Assembly: GCF_014845115.1 (NCBI RefSeq) | Contig: NZ_NKUI01000053.1 | Span: 1-64,000, forward strand | Length of the DNA stretch: 64,000 nt | Source: Methylorubrum zatmanii | Lineage (GTDB): Bacteria > Pseudomonadota > Alphaproteobacteria > Rhizobiales > Beijerinckiaceae | Reading direction: 5' to 3' | Part shown: piece after piece, positions 34,743-45,231 of the stretch | Numbering within the stretch: position 1 is the first letter of the stretch | How the letters are laid out: each line of letters opens with the position of its first letter | Position numbers and translations under genes: made by a program | The notes under the pieces: model-generated | Databases searched by the model: none | The model's input: the letters and a program-made list of their open reading frames with translations, nothing else | Told to the model about the DNA's origin: nothing

Positions 34743-35102
34743 ATGAATGAGGATTGCAGGCGACCCGCCGGCCACGCCCAGACACCGACCTTCGATCCGG
34801 AGCTGTTGGCGGAGCTCGAGATCCTGTTCGGCCGGCCCCGCCTCATGGAGTTGCTGGGTGTCCTCGACCGTGAGATTTCGGCGCGCCTCGACACGCCCGC
34901 CAGCGAGCCCTCGCAGCTGGCCCGGGATGCACATGTCCTCGTCTCGTCCAGCGGCGCCCTCGCGTTCCGCACCCTCTCCGATGCCTGCTCGGCGCTGGAA
35001 CAGGCCTGCGTCAGGGGCGAGGAAGTGGCACCGTCGCTCAACACGGTGGTGATCGCGGCGCGCCATGCACGGGATGCGATCGCGACCCTGCGCGCGGCCT
35101 GA
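34743..35102 (+). CDS. HPt (histidine phosphotransfer) domain protein
   Basis: A 119-residue helical protein. Its central helix reads LARDAHVLVSSSGALAF, with the His of DAHVL in the place of the phosphorylated His of HPt domains, followed by the small-residue SSSGALAF turn that mirrors the KGSAGNLG motif. The helices before (LAELEILFGRPRLMELL) and after (LSDACSALEQACVRG) complete a four-helix bundle. It would pass phosphate between a hybrid kinase and a receiver. The divergent receiver gene is the obvious partner. The start at 34743 has a GAGCACCGAG region upstream, of only fair strength. Confidence 0.75.
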   Translation: MNEDCRRPAGHAQTPTFDPELLAELEILFGRPRLMELLGVLDREISARLDTPASEPSQLARDAHVLVSSSGALAFRTLSDACSALEQACVRGEEVAPSLNTVVIAARHARDAIATLRAA

Positions 35103-35360
35103 ACCCTGGCCTGTTGCCGCAACGCAACATCGAGCGCGAACCTGCCGCGGAACCGCCGGACGCCGCCGGCCCGCCGCAATTCTCGGCAGAACGGAAGCGT
35201 TGCAGTTCGCGAACGGATGAGCAACCGCGCGGAACGCTCCGTCTCGCCGACAGACAGCCGGCGACAAGGGCTCCGTGAGGGACGCTTAACCATCCGCGGC
35301 TACAATTTCCGGGACTGGAACGACAACCGGCACGGCATGGCCGTGACGAGGAGAGAGACG

Positions 35361-35873
35361 ATGTCGACACCCGCGCGCTTTCGTGGGCTTTCCCTGACGC
35401 TGGCGCTGTGCGCCGCGCTCGGTCTCGGTGCCTGCAGCAAGGACAGCGACCTCGCCGACGCTTCGGGCTTCGGCGCGGGCGGGGCCGGGGGCGTTGCGCG
35501 CCCCGGCAGCGCCCAGGACTTCGTCGTGAATGTCGGCGACCGGGTCTTCTTCGAATCGGATTCCTCGGACCTCACCCCGACCGCCACCGCGACCCTCGAC
35601 AAGCAGGCTTCCTGGCTTCAGCGCTACTCGCGCTACAGCTTCCTGATCGAGGGCCATGCCGACGAGCGCGGCACGCGGGAATACAATTACTCCCTCGGCG
35701 CCCGCCGTGCCCAGGCGGTGCTGGACTACCTTACCAGCCGCGGCATCGCGCCGTCGCGGATGCGCACGGTCTCGTATGGCAAGGAACGGCCGGTGGCGGT
35801 GTGCAACGACATCTCCTGCTGGTCGCAGAACCGCCGCTCCGTCAGCGTCCTGGACGGCGGTGCCGGCTCGTGA
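35361..35873 (+). CDS. pal: Peptidoglycan-associated lipoprotein Pal
   Basis: A 170-residue outer-membrane lipoprotein. The signal peptide ends in the lipobox LGLGAC with Cys25. A Gly-rich linker leads to an OmpA-like peptidoglycan-binding domain: VFFESDSSDLTPTA, IEGHADERGTREYNYSLGARRAQAV (in parts GHADERGTREYN and LGARRAQAVLDYL), and MRTVSYGKERPV. It anchors the outer membrane to peptidoglycan with Tol proteins and aids constriction. The ATG at 35361 follows GAGGAGAGAG. cpoB begins 91 bases downstream; tolQRAB are presumably elsewhere, as they are not in this window next to pal. Confidence 0.95.
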   Translation: MSTPARFRGLSLTLALCAALGLGACSKDSDLADASGFGAGGAGGVARPGSAQDFVVNVGDRVFFESDSSDLTPTATATLDKQASWLQRYSRYSFLIEGHADERGTREYNYSLGARRAQAVLDYLTSRGIAPSRMRTVSYGKERPVAVCNDISCWSQNRRSVSVLDGGAGS

Positions 35874-35964
35874 GACCGGACGACCGGCCGGCTTTGCGGC
35901 CGACCGGCGCATCTGCTACCGCCATCACAGCCGCGAACGCGAAGATCGATCGGTGCCAGCCGCC

Positions 35965-36972
35965 ATGCTCCGCCGCCTCCTCCTGACCCTCGGACTCGGC
36001 CTCGCGATTTCAGGGGCCGCATCGGCGCAGGACGCGTCGGAATTCGTGGTGCGTCTCAATCGCCTGGAAAACGTCTCTCGGCAGCTCTCGGGGCAGATCG
36101 AGACGCTCCAATACGAGAACCGCCAGCTGAAGGAGCAGCTGCGGAAATTCCAGGAAGACGTCGAGTTCCGCTTCCAGGAAGGGAAGGGCAGCGCCGCCGC
36201 GCCGCCCGCCCGCCGCGCGCCGGCGCCCGCTGCGGCGCCATCCTCGGGGACACCCTACGGCACCAATCCGGGGGAGGGGAAACCGGGCAAGCGCGGCGAT
36301 GCCTTCGACCCCGAGCAGAACCCCAACGCGCCGGGCGCGCCGAAGCCGATCGGCGCGGTCCAGCCGTCCCTCCCGCTGCCGAGCGGAGCCATCGCCGAGG
36401 CCGAGCCCGCTTTGCGCCGCTCGGTTCCGCCGACGGTGGCCGAAGCGGATTCGGCAGGGGCCGACGATCAGGATCTGCCTCCGCCCGGCTTCGGCGGCCC
36501 GGTCGATCTGACGCCGCCCCCGGCGCGAACCGGCTCGATCGGCCCGGTCGAGGCACCGGCCAGCATCGCCGCCACCGGGACTGGCGATGCCCAGGCCGAT
36601 TTCGAAGCCGCTTACGCCCTGGTGCGTGAGCGCCAGTACGAGCAGGCGGAAATGAGCCTGCGGCAGTTCATCCAGTCGCATCCCCGCGACCGGCTGGTGC
36701 CGAAGGCCACCTACTGGCTCGGCGAGAGCTATCTCCAGCGCAACCGCTCCCGCGAGGCCGCCGAGCAATTCCTGAAGGTGTCCACCGATTACGCGAATTC
36801 CCCGATCGCGCCCGAAGCCATGTTGAAACTCGGCGCCTCGCTGCACGCGCTGGGCGCCAAGGCGCAGGCCTGCGCCACCCTGGCCGAGGTCGAGCGCAAA
36901 TTCCCGAGCGCGGGCACGACCGTGCGCCAGGGCGTCGAGCGGGAGCAGAAGCGCGCCCGCTGCGCGGCTTGA
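35965..36972 (+). CDS. cpoB: Tol-Pal system protein CpoB/YbgF
   Basis: A 335-residue periplasmic protein. It has a signal peptide ending ASAQ near residue 22, then a coiled-coil trimerisation stretch (RLNRLENVSRQLSGQIETLQ in parts: LENVSRQLSGQIETL, ENRQLKEQL). A long Pro/Ala-rich low-complexity linker follows (about 65-205). The C-terminal TPR domain shows FEAAYALVRERQYEQAEMSL, YWLGESYLQRNRSREAAEQFL in parts, and ends in ERKFPSAG. CpoB links Tol-Pal constriction with peptidoglycan synthesis. It is the normal neighbour of pal, and its TGA overlaps the TTG start of tilS. Confidence 0.9.
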   Translation: MLRRLLLTLGLGLAISGAASAQDASEFVVRLNRLENVSRQLSGQIETLQYENRQLKEQLRKFQEDVEFRFQEGKGSAAAPPARRAPAPAAAPSSGTPYGTNPGEGKPGKRGDAFDPEQNPNAPGAPKPIGAVQPSLPLPSGAIAEAEPALRRSVPPTVAEADSAGADDQDLPPPGFGGPVDLTPPPARTGSIGPVEAPASIAATGTGDAQADFEAAYALVRERQYEQAEMSLRQFIQSHPRDRLVPKATYWLGESYLQRNRSREAAEQFLKVSTDYANSPIAPEAMLKLGASLHALGAKAQACATLAEVERKFPSAGTTVRQGVEREQKRARCAA

Positions 36973-38000
36973 CCGAGCCCCCGACCCGCATCGACGACCG
37001 CCTCGTCCGCGCCCTCGCTCCCTTTCTGGCCGATACCGACGCGACCGCACTGCTCGCCGTGTCCGGCGGACCCGATTCCACGGCGCTGATGCATGTCGCA
37101 GTCCGCGCAGGAACCGGTGCGCACCTGCGGGTAGCGACCATCGATCACGGCCTTCGCCCCGGCTCAGCCGGAGAGGCGCGGGCGGTGGGACATCTCGCCG
37201 GCGAGATGGGACTCACCCATGCCATCCTCGCCTGGGAATCGCCGCGCAGCGGCAGCCGTATTCAAGAGACGGCCCGTGATGCCCGCTACCGCCTGCTGAC
37301 TGACCATGCCGCATCGCTCGGCGCAGATCTCGTTCTCACCGCCCACACCCTCGACGACCAGGCCGAGACGGTGCTGATGCGGTTGATGGCCGGAAGCGGT
37401 CCGGCCGGCCTCGCCGGGATGCGGCATGAACGCCCTCTGGCGCCCGGCATCCGGCTGGCACGGCCCTTCCTGGCGGTTCCGAAGGCCGACCTTGTCGCCT
37501 ATTGCGAGGCGCATCGTCTCCCCTTCGTACGCGATCCATCCAACACCGACGAGCGCTTCGCCCGTGCCCGATTGCGGCGCCTGTTGCCGTTGCTGGCGGC
37601 GGAGGGTCTGAGCGCCGCTCGCCTCGGCCGTCTCGCCGAACGCGTTGGGCGGGACGAGGCGGCGCTGGAGCAGCATTCCGCCGCTGTGCTGGCCCAGGTC
37701 GCCGACACCGTGGACGGCGGGCTGCTGCTGGACGGCGACCGGCTCCGCCAGGAACCGCCGGCCATCGTCCTGCGCGTGCTTGATGCCGCGATCGACGCCG
37801 TCGCGCCGGCTTGTCCACAAGTGGCGCCGAGGCGGCTGGAACGCCTGGAAAACCTCGTGATCGAGGCGCTGCTGCCGGCCCTCGCGGAGGGGAGGGCGCT
37901 GCGCCGCACCTTACGCGGCGTGCTCGTGGAGGCCGACCGGACGCGCAAGCTACGGCTCGGCGCGGCGCCGCCGCGGCGGCGGGAACGCTCCTTTCCTTAG
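36969..38000 (+). CDS. tilS: tRNA(Ile)-lysidine synthase
   Basis: A 343-residue N-type ATP pyrophosphatase with the PP-loop VSGGPDST at about 31-38, [12 protein letters not shown], and [17 protein letters not shown], then [15 protein letters not shown] and [18 protein letters not shown]. The enzyme attaches lysine to the wobble cytidine of the CAU anticodon of tRNA-Ile so that it reads AUA. The start is TTG at 36969, overlapping the cpoB stop as TTGA, which keeps the gene translationally coupled; the pal-cpoB-tilS-ftsH order is widespread in Rhizobiales. The C-terminal substrate-binding domain is short compared with E. coli TilS. Confidence 0.93.
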   Translation: MTEPPTRIDDRLVRALAPFLADTDATALLAVSGGPDSTALMHVAVRAGTGAHLRVATIDHGLRPGSAGEARAVGHLAGEMGLTHAILAWESPRSGSRIQETARDARYRLLTDHAASLGADLVLTAHTLDDQAETVLMRLMAGSGPAGLAGMRHERPLAPGIRLARPFLAVPKADLVAYCEAHRLPFVRDPSNTDERFARARLRRLLPLLAAEGLSAARLGRLAERVGRDEAALEQHSAAVLAQVADTVDGGLLLDGDRLRQEPPAIVLRVLDAAIDAVAPACPQVAPRRLERLENLVIEALLPALAEGRALRRTLRGVLVEADRTRKLRLGAAPPRRRERSFP

Positions 38001-38137
38001 GCGCCGCGGTCGCCCTCGCCGCAGCTGCGCCCGATTTACTTGGCAAGGGGAGGGGCGCCGCCTACATTGGCCACGAGCGCGTGGAGCATGCCGCAACATT
38101 GCGGGGAAAACGCCCGCACGCCTCCCAGGACCGATCG

Positions 38138-40066
<1,929 letters not shown>

Positions 40067-40093
40067 GGCCAGAGCCGACAGCAGAGAACGGAG

Positions 40094-40126
40094 ACGGGCC
40101 CGCCACAAGGCGGGCCCGTTTCGTTT
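40094..40126 (+). terminator. Rho-independent terminator after ftsH
   Basis: A perfect 11-bp stem, ACGGGCCCGCC / GGCGGGCCCGT, with an ACAA loop and a T-rich tail (TTCGTTT), 28 bases after the ftsH stop. It is a textbook terminator for the pal-cpoB-tilS-ftsH unit. Confidence 0.88.
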
Positions 40127-40266
40127 GAGGGACCGGCTTGGGCGGTTGAAAGCGGGCAGGGAAGTTCAATCGCCGTCGCTGTCGCACCATGGATTTGCCA
40201 CGCTTTGATACCAGCCCTCTACCGATCCACGGTATGAGGGACCCGGGCCAACCGGGATCGACGAGC

Positions 40267-41607
40267 TTGCGCAAATATTTCGGAACCGACGGCGTCCGCG
40301 GCCGGGCCAATGGCGTCATCACTCCGGAGCTCGCCCTCAAGGTGGGCCAAGCGGCCGGCGTCGTGTTCCAGCGGGGCGATCATCGCCACCGCGTGGTGAT
40401 CGGCAAGGATACGCGCCTCTCCGGCTACATGATCGAGACCGCCCTGGTCGCCGGCTTCACCTCGGTCGGGATGGACGTTCTGCTGCTCGGGCCGATGCCG
40501 ACCCCCGCCGTCGCGATGCTGACGCGCTCTATGCGCGCTGATCTCGGGGTGATGATCTCGGCCTCGCACAATCCCTTCGAGGATAACGGCATCAAGCTGT
40601 TCGGCCCCGACGGGTTCAAGCTCAACGACGAGCTCGAACTGGAGATCGAGGGGCTGATCGACGGCGACATGCGCCGTTGCCTCGCCGGCTCGAGGGATCT
40701 CGGCCGCGCCAAGCGGATCGAAAGCGTCCATGCCCGCTACATCGAGTTCGCCAAGCGCACGCTGCCCCGGCACGTCACCCTGGACGGCCTGCGGGTGGTG
40801 GTCGATTGCGCCAACGGCGCGGCCTACCGCGTCGCCCCGGAAACCCTGTGGGAACTCGGCGCGGAGGTGATCTCCATCGGCGTCGAGCCCGACGGGTTCA
40901 ACATCAACCAGGATGTCGGCTCGACCGCGCCGGAAAGCCTCGTGCAGAAGGTGCGGGAATTGCGGGCCGATGTCGGCATCGCCCTCGACGGCGACGCCGA
41001 CCGGGTGCTGATCGTCGATGAGAAGGGCCAGAAGGTCGATGGCGACCAACTGATGGCCGCGGTCGCCCAATCCTGGAAGGAGGACGAGCGCCTGACCCAG
41101 CCGGGCCTCGTGGCGACGATCATGTCGAATCTCGGCCTGGAGCGCTTCGTCAACGGCATCGGCCTCACCCTCGCCCGCACCGCCGTGGGCGACCGCTACG
41201 TTCTGGAGCACATGCGCGAGCACGGCTACAATCTCGGCGGCGAGCAATCCGGCCACATCATCATGTCGGATTACGCGACGACTGGGGACGGTCTGGTGGC
41301 CGCGCTGCAGCTCCTCAGCGTCGTCAAGCGCCGCGACCTCCCGGTGAGCGAGGTCTGCCACTGCTTCGAGCCGTTGCCGCAGATCCTCAAGAATGTCCGC
41401 TTCCGCTCGGGCGAGCCCCTGCGGGCCGATTCGGTGGTAACGGCCATCGCCCATGCCAAGGACCGGCTCGGCCAAGGCGGCCGCCTCGTGATCCGCCCCT
41501 CCGGCACCGAGCCGGTGATCCGGGTGATGGCCGAGGGCGACGACCGCGACCTCGTGGCCGAGGTGGTGGACGAGGTGGTCGATGCCGTGACCCGCGCGGC
41601 CGCCTGA
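40267..41607 (+). CDS. glmM: Phosphoglucosamine mutase
   Basis: A 446-residue enzyme that converts glucosamine-6-phosphate to glucosamine-1-phosphate for peptidoglycan and LPS. I prefer the TTG at 40267, which gives the N-terminus [12 protein letters not shown] that is conserved in this family and the usual length of about 445. ATGs at 40189 and 40234 would add non-conserved residues and lack ribosome sites. The phosphoserine loop [14 protein letters not shown] is near 96-109, the metal site DGDADRVL near 240, and the phosphate-binding [12 protein letters not shown] near 410. It is monocistronic in appearance, with a hairpin after it. Confidence 0.93.
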   Translation: MRKYFGTDGVRGRANGVITPELALKVGQAAGVVFQRGDHRHRVVIGKDTRLSGYMIETALVAGFTSVGMDVLLLGPMPTPAVAMLTRSMRADLGVMISASHNPFEDNGIKLFGPDGFKLNDELELEIEGLIDGDMRRCLAGSRDLGRAKRIESVHARYIEFAKRTLPRHVTLDGLRVVVDCANGAAYRVAPETLWELGAEVISIGVEPDGFNINQDVGSTAPESLVQKVRELRADVGIALDGDADRVLIVDEKGQKVDGDQLMAAVAQSWKEDERLTQPGLVATIMSNLGLERFVNGIGLTLARTAVGDRYVLEHMREHGYNLGGEQSGHIIMSDYATTGDGLVAALQLLSVVKRRDLPVSEVCHCFEPLPQILKNVRFRSGEPLRADSVVTAIAHAKDRLGQGGRLVIRPSGTEPVIRVMAEGDDRDLVAEVVDEVVDAVTRAAA

Positions 41608-41613
41608 GAGCGG

Positions 41614-41639
41614 GAGCCCGGCCCATTCCAGCCGGGCTC
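41614..41639. terminator. Hairpin after glmM
   Basis: A perfect 9-bp stem, GAGCCCGGC / GCCGGGCTC, with an 8-base loop, 6 bases past the glmM stop. There is no T-run, so termination may need help from Rho. Confidence 0.55.
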
Positions 41640-41797
41640 ACCCCCATAGGTCGCAAGAGCCGCTCGCCAAAGCGATCGAGCGCAAACCGGCTCCGTCCTC
41701 GCACGGGTGGTCCCGACCGAAAGCGGGGTACGATCACACCGGTTCTACTGCGATTTTCTAGAATGCCGGCATGCATTCGCAAGGCTAATTTTTTACG

Positions 41798-41813
41798 TTA
41801 AACGCGACTTAAC
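41798..41813. promoter_or_regulatory. CtrA-type binding site ahead of an outer-membrane protein gene
   Basis: TTAA (41798-41801), seven bases, TTAAC (41809-41813) matches the full CtrA consensus. It lies 77 bases before the start of the outer-membrane barrel gene at 41890, a usual distance for a CtrA-activated or repressed promoter, in a local AT-rich patch. Confidence 0.6.
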
Positions 41814-41889
41814 GCTTCTGCGCCATTCTTCACCCGCATCTCCGGCCGGTCTGACATTCCGGCATGCTCGTCGGGTGAAGGAATTCTTA

Positions 41890-42762
41890 ATGAGCCGCCG
41901 CTCCAAACTTCCCGCATTGGCGCGATCTCTCACGCTCCTTGCGGGCGTCGGAGTGCCCTGTCTCGCTCATGCCGCCGATCTGCTGCCGCCGCCCCCTCCG
42001 CAAGCCGTGATCCCGGAGCCGGTTGAGTTTGCCGGCGGATGGTATCTGCGCGTCGATGGCGGCTACGGCTCCCTCGACCTGCGCAAGACCATCGCCGAGG
42101 ACGTGTCGCATCCGCCGAAGCCCTACGATTACGTCACTTTGCAGGACAAGGTCTCGAACCAGTACTTCGTCGGCGGCGGTGTCGGCTATCAGGTCAATCC
42201 CTGGCTGCGCATCGACGCCACCGGCGAATACCGCTTCCGTACCAAGTGGAAGCTCTTCGCCGAGGACAGGACCGGCGGCGATACCGGCGGTTACAACGCC
42301 ACCGAAGGTCGGTTCGATTCCATCGTCGGCCTCGTCAACGGCTATGTCGATCTCGGCACATGGTACGGGGTCACGCCCTTCCTCGGCGCCGGTGTCGGCG
42401 TGGCGCATCACAGCTTCGGCGGCGTGACCGACAAGGGCTACGGCAATTATGACGGCGGCTACGGCATCGGCTCCCGTAACGAGCGGACGAACTTCGCCTG
42501 GGCCCTCCATGCGGGTCTCGGTTACGACGTGACGCAGAACCTCAAGTTCGAGGTCGCCTATCGCTATCTCAACATGGGCGAAGCCACGACCGGGGTCGTC
42601 ACCTGCTCCCTGGAATGCCCGAAGACGGTCTACCGGGTGAAGGATCTGGACTCCCACGACGTCAAGGTCGGCCTGCGCTACCTGCTCGGTGGACCGGTCG
42701 CCGTCGCGGCGGTGGACTATGCGCCGCCCCCGCCGATGGCTCCGCTGGTGCGCAAATACTGA
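41890..42762 (+). CDS. Outer-membrane beta-barrel protein, paralogue 1
   Basis: A 290-residue exported protein with GAAGGA eight bases before its ATG. The signal peptide ends at AHA near residue 24, then DLLPPPPPQ, a Pro-rich linker common in Omp25/Omp31-like alphaproteobacterial porins. The rest alternates strands with aromatic ends: GWYLRVDGGYGSLDL, YFVGGGVGYQVNPWLRIDA, GLVNGYVDLGTWYGVTPFLGAGVG (in parts), FEVAYRYLN, VKVGLRYLL. It ends in tyrosine, consistent with BAM recognition. An eight-stranded barrel is likely; a structural role or surface exposure is inferred. A perfect CtrA site lies 77 bases upstream. The gene is followed by a very strong hairpin and by a paralogue. Confidence 0.85.
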   Translation: MSRRSKLPALARSLTLLAGVGVPCLAHAADLLPPPPPQAVIPEPVEFAGGWYLRVDGGYGSLDLRKTIAEDVSHPPKPYDYVTLQDKVSNQYFVGGGVGYQVNPWLRIDATGEYRFRTKWKLFAEDRTGGDTGGYNATEGRFDSIVGLVNGYVDLGTWYGVTPFLGAGVGVAHHSFGGVTDKGYGNYDGGYGIGSRNERTNFAWALHAGLGYDVTQNLKFEVAYRYLNMGEATTGVVTCSLECPKTVYRVKDLDSHDVKVGLRYLLGGPVAVAAVDYAPPPPMAPLVRKY

Positions 42763-42813
42763 GCGCGGTCCGACGACGCGCAGGCCGTTTCGGCGAAAAA
42801 GGCCAGCCTCATC

Positions 42814-42856
42814 GAAACGACCACGGCGCGAAGAATCTTCGCGCCGTGGTCGTTTC
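42814..42856. terminator. Exceptionally strong 20-bp hairpin between outer-membrane protein genes
   Basis: Two perfectly complementary 20-base arms (from GAAACGACCACGG to its complement CCGTGGTCGTTTC) enclose only AAT. The hairpin is 52 bases after the stop of barrel gene 1. It lacks a T-run but would be a very stable mRNA end or an efficient bidirectional block. Confidence 0.8.
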
Positions 42857-42930
42857 AGGCTCCACCGGTCGGAAGCGCATTCCGGAGAAGAGCGGTCCGA
42901 TCAACGGGACGGGAACGCCGCCGGTTAAGG

Positions 42931-42946
42931 TTAAGTCGATCATAAC
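42931..42946. promoter_or_regulatory. CtrA-like site with one mismatch
   Basis: TTAA, seven bases, then ATAAC departs from the CtrA consensus at one base. It lies about 70 bases before barrel gene 2, nearly the same spacing as the perfect site of gene 1. It directly follows a GGTTAAGG element that recurs as TTAAGGTTA before gene 3 (43975). Confidence 0.4.
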
Positions 42947-43016
42947 CATTGCCTGCAACAATGTTGTTCAATCGAGGCGCGGCCGCATCCTGGCGCTTCC
43001 TCCAACGAGGCCTTCC

Positions 43017-43862
43017 ATGATCGTACCGCTCCGTCTCGGGCTCGTGGCCACCTTCGCGGCCGGGACGCTTGTCGGCGTCCTGGCCGGCGCCGCCGCGGCG
43101 GCGGATCTGCCGCCGCTGCCGCCGGCCCCAGTTCAGGCGACCCCGGTCGCCATCGGCAGCGGATGGTACCTGCGCGGCGACTTCACCCAGAGCTGGCCCG
43201 ACCATCCGCGCGACGGCACCCGCCCCGATCCGAACGATCCCGGCATGCCGCCTCTGGTGGGCCTGCGGCTGAGCCCGGAAGGTGGCTATGGCGGCGGCAT
43301 CGGCTATCAGATCAATCCGTGGCTGCGCGTCGATGCCACCATCGACCAGCGTACCGCCTCGTCGTTCCGGGGCTATTCCTCACGTTCGGTGTTCGAGACC
43401 GGCTACAATCTCGAGGCCGGCAAGCTCAGCGTGCTGACGGGCCTCGTCAACGTCTATGCCGATCTCGGCACGTGGTACGGCTTCACGCCCTATGTCGGCG
43501 CCGGTATCGGCTTCGCCGACAAGCGCATGAGCCGCAACTACACCCAGACCACCTGCCTGACCGACGGCTGCGACGGCCTCGACGGTACCGGCCCGCGCGA
43601 GCCGGCCTTCCGCGCCAACCACTCGGTCGCGACCTTCGCCTGGGCCTTGACGGCCGGTCTGTCCTACGAGATCGGCGCCGGGCTCAGCCTCGACGCGGCC
43701 TACCGCTACATCGATCTCGGCCGCGCCAAGAGCGGCGTCGATCTCTATGGCGGCAGCACACGCCTGAAGGATCTGGCAGCCAGCGAGTTCCGGGTCGGCC
43801 TGCGCTACCGCTTCGCCGACAGCCTGCTGCCGTTCGGCGCGACGCAGGCCTACGGCAACTGA
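43017..43862 (+). CDS. Outer-membrane beta-barrel protein, paralogue 2
   Basis: A 281-residue exported barrel protein, clearly related to the gene before it: shared blocks are GWYLRGDF, GGIGYQINPWLRVDATI, LVNVYADLGTWYGFTPYVGAGIGF in parts, FAWALTAGLSYEI and LDAAYRYIDLG. The signal peptide ends at AAA near 27, followed by DLPPLPPAP. Two Cys (TTCLTDGC) occur in a likely surface loop, at the same place as the CSLEC pair of paralogue 1, so a loop disulphide is possible. It ends with a less typical ATQAYGN tail that lacks the terminal aromatic residue. It belongs to a tandem family of three. Confidence 0.83.
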   Translation: MIVPLRLGLVATFAAGTLVGVLAGAAAAADLPPLPPAPVQATPVAIGSGWYLRGDFTQSWPDHPRDGTRPDPNDPGMPPLVGLRLSPEGGYGGGIGYQINPWLRVDATIDQRTASSFRGYSSRSVFETGYNLEAGKLSVLTGLVNVYADLGTWYGFTPYVGAGIGFADKRMSRNYTQTTCLTDGCDGLDGTGPREPAFRANHSVATFAWALTAGLSYEIGAGLSLDAAYRYIDLGRAKSGVDLYGGSTRLKDLAASEFRVGLRYRFADSLLPFGATQAYGN

Positions 43863-43885
43863 TCCGCAGGTCATTCGGCGATGGC

Positions 43886-43921
43886 ACGGCGTCCGGGCTC
43901 GGTCCGGGCGCCGTTTTCGTT
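43886..43921 (+). terminator. Terminator after barrel gene 2
   Basis: An 11-bp stem, ACGGCGTCCGG / CCGGGCGCCGT (one G-T pair), with a 7-base loop and a TTTCGTT tail, 23 bases after the stop codon. Confidence 0.78.
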
Positions 43922-44047
43922 CGAGCGAAGAGACACTTGTGAGACCAACCGAGATCTTCTTCTCGAACGGAAAATTAAGGTTACCAAAGTACGGTCGGCC
44001 CATCAGCCCAGAGCAGTCTGCGACCCTGGTGCTTGAGGACGATGACG

Positions 44048-44944
44048 ATGCGTATCGCGACCCTGGGTCTTGTTGCTGCCGTTCTGGCCTCTCCCGCTCT
44101 CGCTGCCGACCTCGATTACGGCGTTCTGCGCGGCTCCGACAACGATTACTCCGCGCCGGCTCCGCTCATCGATTGGAGCGGGTTCTATGTCGGCGGGCAC
44201 GGGGGGTATTCGTCGGCCGCGCTCGGTTTCGGCAATGCCTTCCAGCCGATCGTCGCAAATGCCCTCAGGCACACCGTCGCCGAGGCGGAGATGAATGCCT
44301 CGCAGTTGTTGGCGGCTCGCGCGACCCATGTCGGCGGCACGAGCTACGGCGTCTACGCCGGCCTCAACTATCAATTCGATGAGGTCGTGGCCGGCATTGA
44401 GGCCGATTACACCTATTTGGGGAGAACCGGCAGCACCTTCGATCAGATCAGCCGCTTCTCGATCACGAAAGACAATTATCTCACGACGGTTTCGCTGTTA
44501 GGCGCTTCGAGCACAAAAATCGAGGATTACGGCTCGGTTCGCGGACGATTGGGCTACGCTTTCGAGAACTTCCTGCCCTACGTCACCGGCGGTGTAGCGG
44601 TCGGGCGCGCCGTCGTAAGCGACACGGTCGAGGTGCAGAACTACGGCTATGACAATGCCGCCTACACCGCCAGCCAGTCCGGCACGAAGACATTCATCAA
44701 CAATTACGGCTACTCGGCCTTCTCGCAAACTAATCCTCCGGGCAGCACCCCGGCCCCGGGCACCGTTTACGGAGCTACGAAGAAGGTCACGATTGCCGGC
44801 GTCGCCCTCGGCGCAGGCGTCGAATATGCGCTCACCTCGAACATCCTGCTGCGCGGCGAGTACCAATACGTTCTGTTCAACGACTTCCAGGGCCACAAGG
44901 CCGAGCTGAACACCGTCCGCGGCGGCGCAGCCATCAAGTTCTGA
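44048..44944 (+). CDS. Outer-membrane beta-barrel protein, paralogue 3 (Omp25-like)
   Basis: A 298-residue protein with a textbook signal peptide (MRIATLGLVAAVLASPALAA). I use the ATG at 44048, which has GAGGAC at the right distance; ATG 44042 is too close to it. The barrel domain begins WSGFYVGGHGGYSS and continues SYGVYAGLNYQFDEVVAGIEADYTYLG (in parts), GSVRGRLGYAFENFLPYVTGGVAVG in parts, and LLRGEYQYVLFNDFQG, ending in phenylalanine. That pattern is typical of porin-like Omp25/Omp31 surface proteins of Rhizobiales. It is only distantly related to the two genes before it. Codon choice is a little less GC-rich in the Asn/Thr/Ser-rich middle part. Confidence 0.87.
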   Translation: MRIATLGLVAAVLASPALAADLDYGVLRGSDNDYSAPAPLIDWSGFYVGGHGGYSSAALGFGNAFQPIVANALRHTVAEAEMNASQLLAARATHVGGTSYGVYAGLNYQFDEVVAGIEADYTYLGRTGSTFDQISRFSITKDNYLTTVSLLGASSTKIEDYGSVRGRLGYAFENFLPYVTGGVAVGRAVVSDTVEVQNYGYDNAAYTASQSGTKTFINNYGYSAFSQTNPPGSTPAPGTVYGATKKVTIAGVALGAGVEYALTSNILLRGEYQYVLFNDFQGHKAELNTVRGGAAIKF

Positions 44945-44973
44945 TCGTGGCGGGGAGCGAAGCGAGGCGTAGC

Positions 44974-45219
44974 ATGCGGCATCTGCTTCCGATCCTGGCC
45001 GCCCTGGTGGCGGGTCTCTCCGCCTCGGCGGCGGCCGAAGGCGCTCCCCGGCGGCTCGCGCGTCAGCCGCTGGCTCAAGACCTGCCGCCCGACATTCCCT
45101 ATCGCGATCCGCGTCCGCGCTTTCGCGCGCCGCCGGTCGCTTCCTTCCCCGTCCGAGCTTACCTACCGCGCCCGACCGACCTGCCGATGTTCAACGAGCC
45201 GCCGCAGCCGTTGCGGTGA
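44974..45219 (+). CDS. Small exported proline/arginine-rich protein
   Basis: An 81-residue frame starting MRHLLPILAALVAGLSASAAAEG (in parts), a plausible signal peptide cut near residue 22. The mature part is rich in Pro and Arg (PRRLARQPLAQDLPPDIPYRDPRPRFRAPP in parts). It begins 29 bases after barrel gene 3 and may be co-transcribed with it. No family is recognised. A disordered periplasmic peptide is the most that can be inferred. It is convergent with the HNH endonuclease gene, only 12 bases apart. Confidence 0.55.
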   Translation: MRHLLPILAALVAGLSASAAAEGAPRRLARQPLAQDLPPDIPYRDPRPRFRAPPVASFPVRAYLPRPTDLPMFNEPPQPLR

Positions 45220-45231
45220 CGCGCAAGGCCG

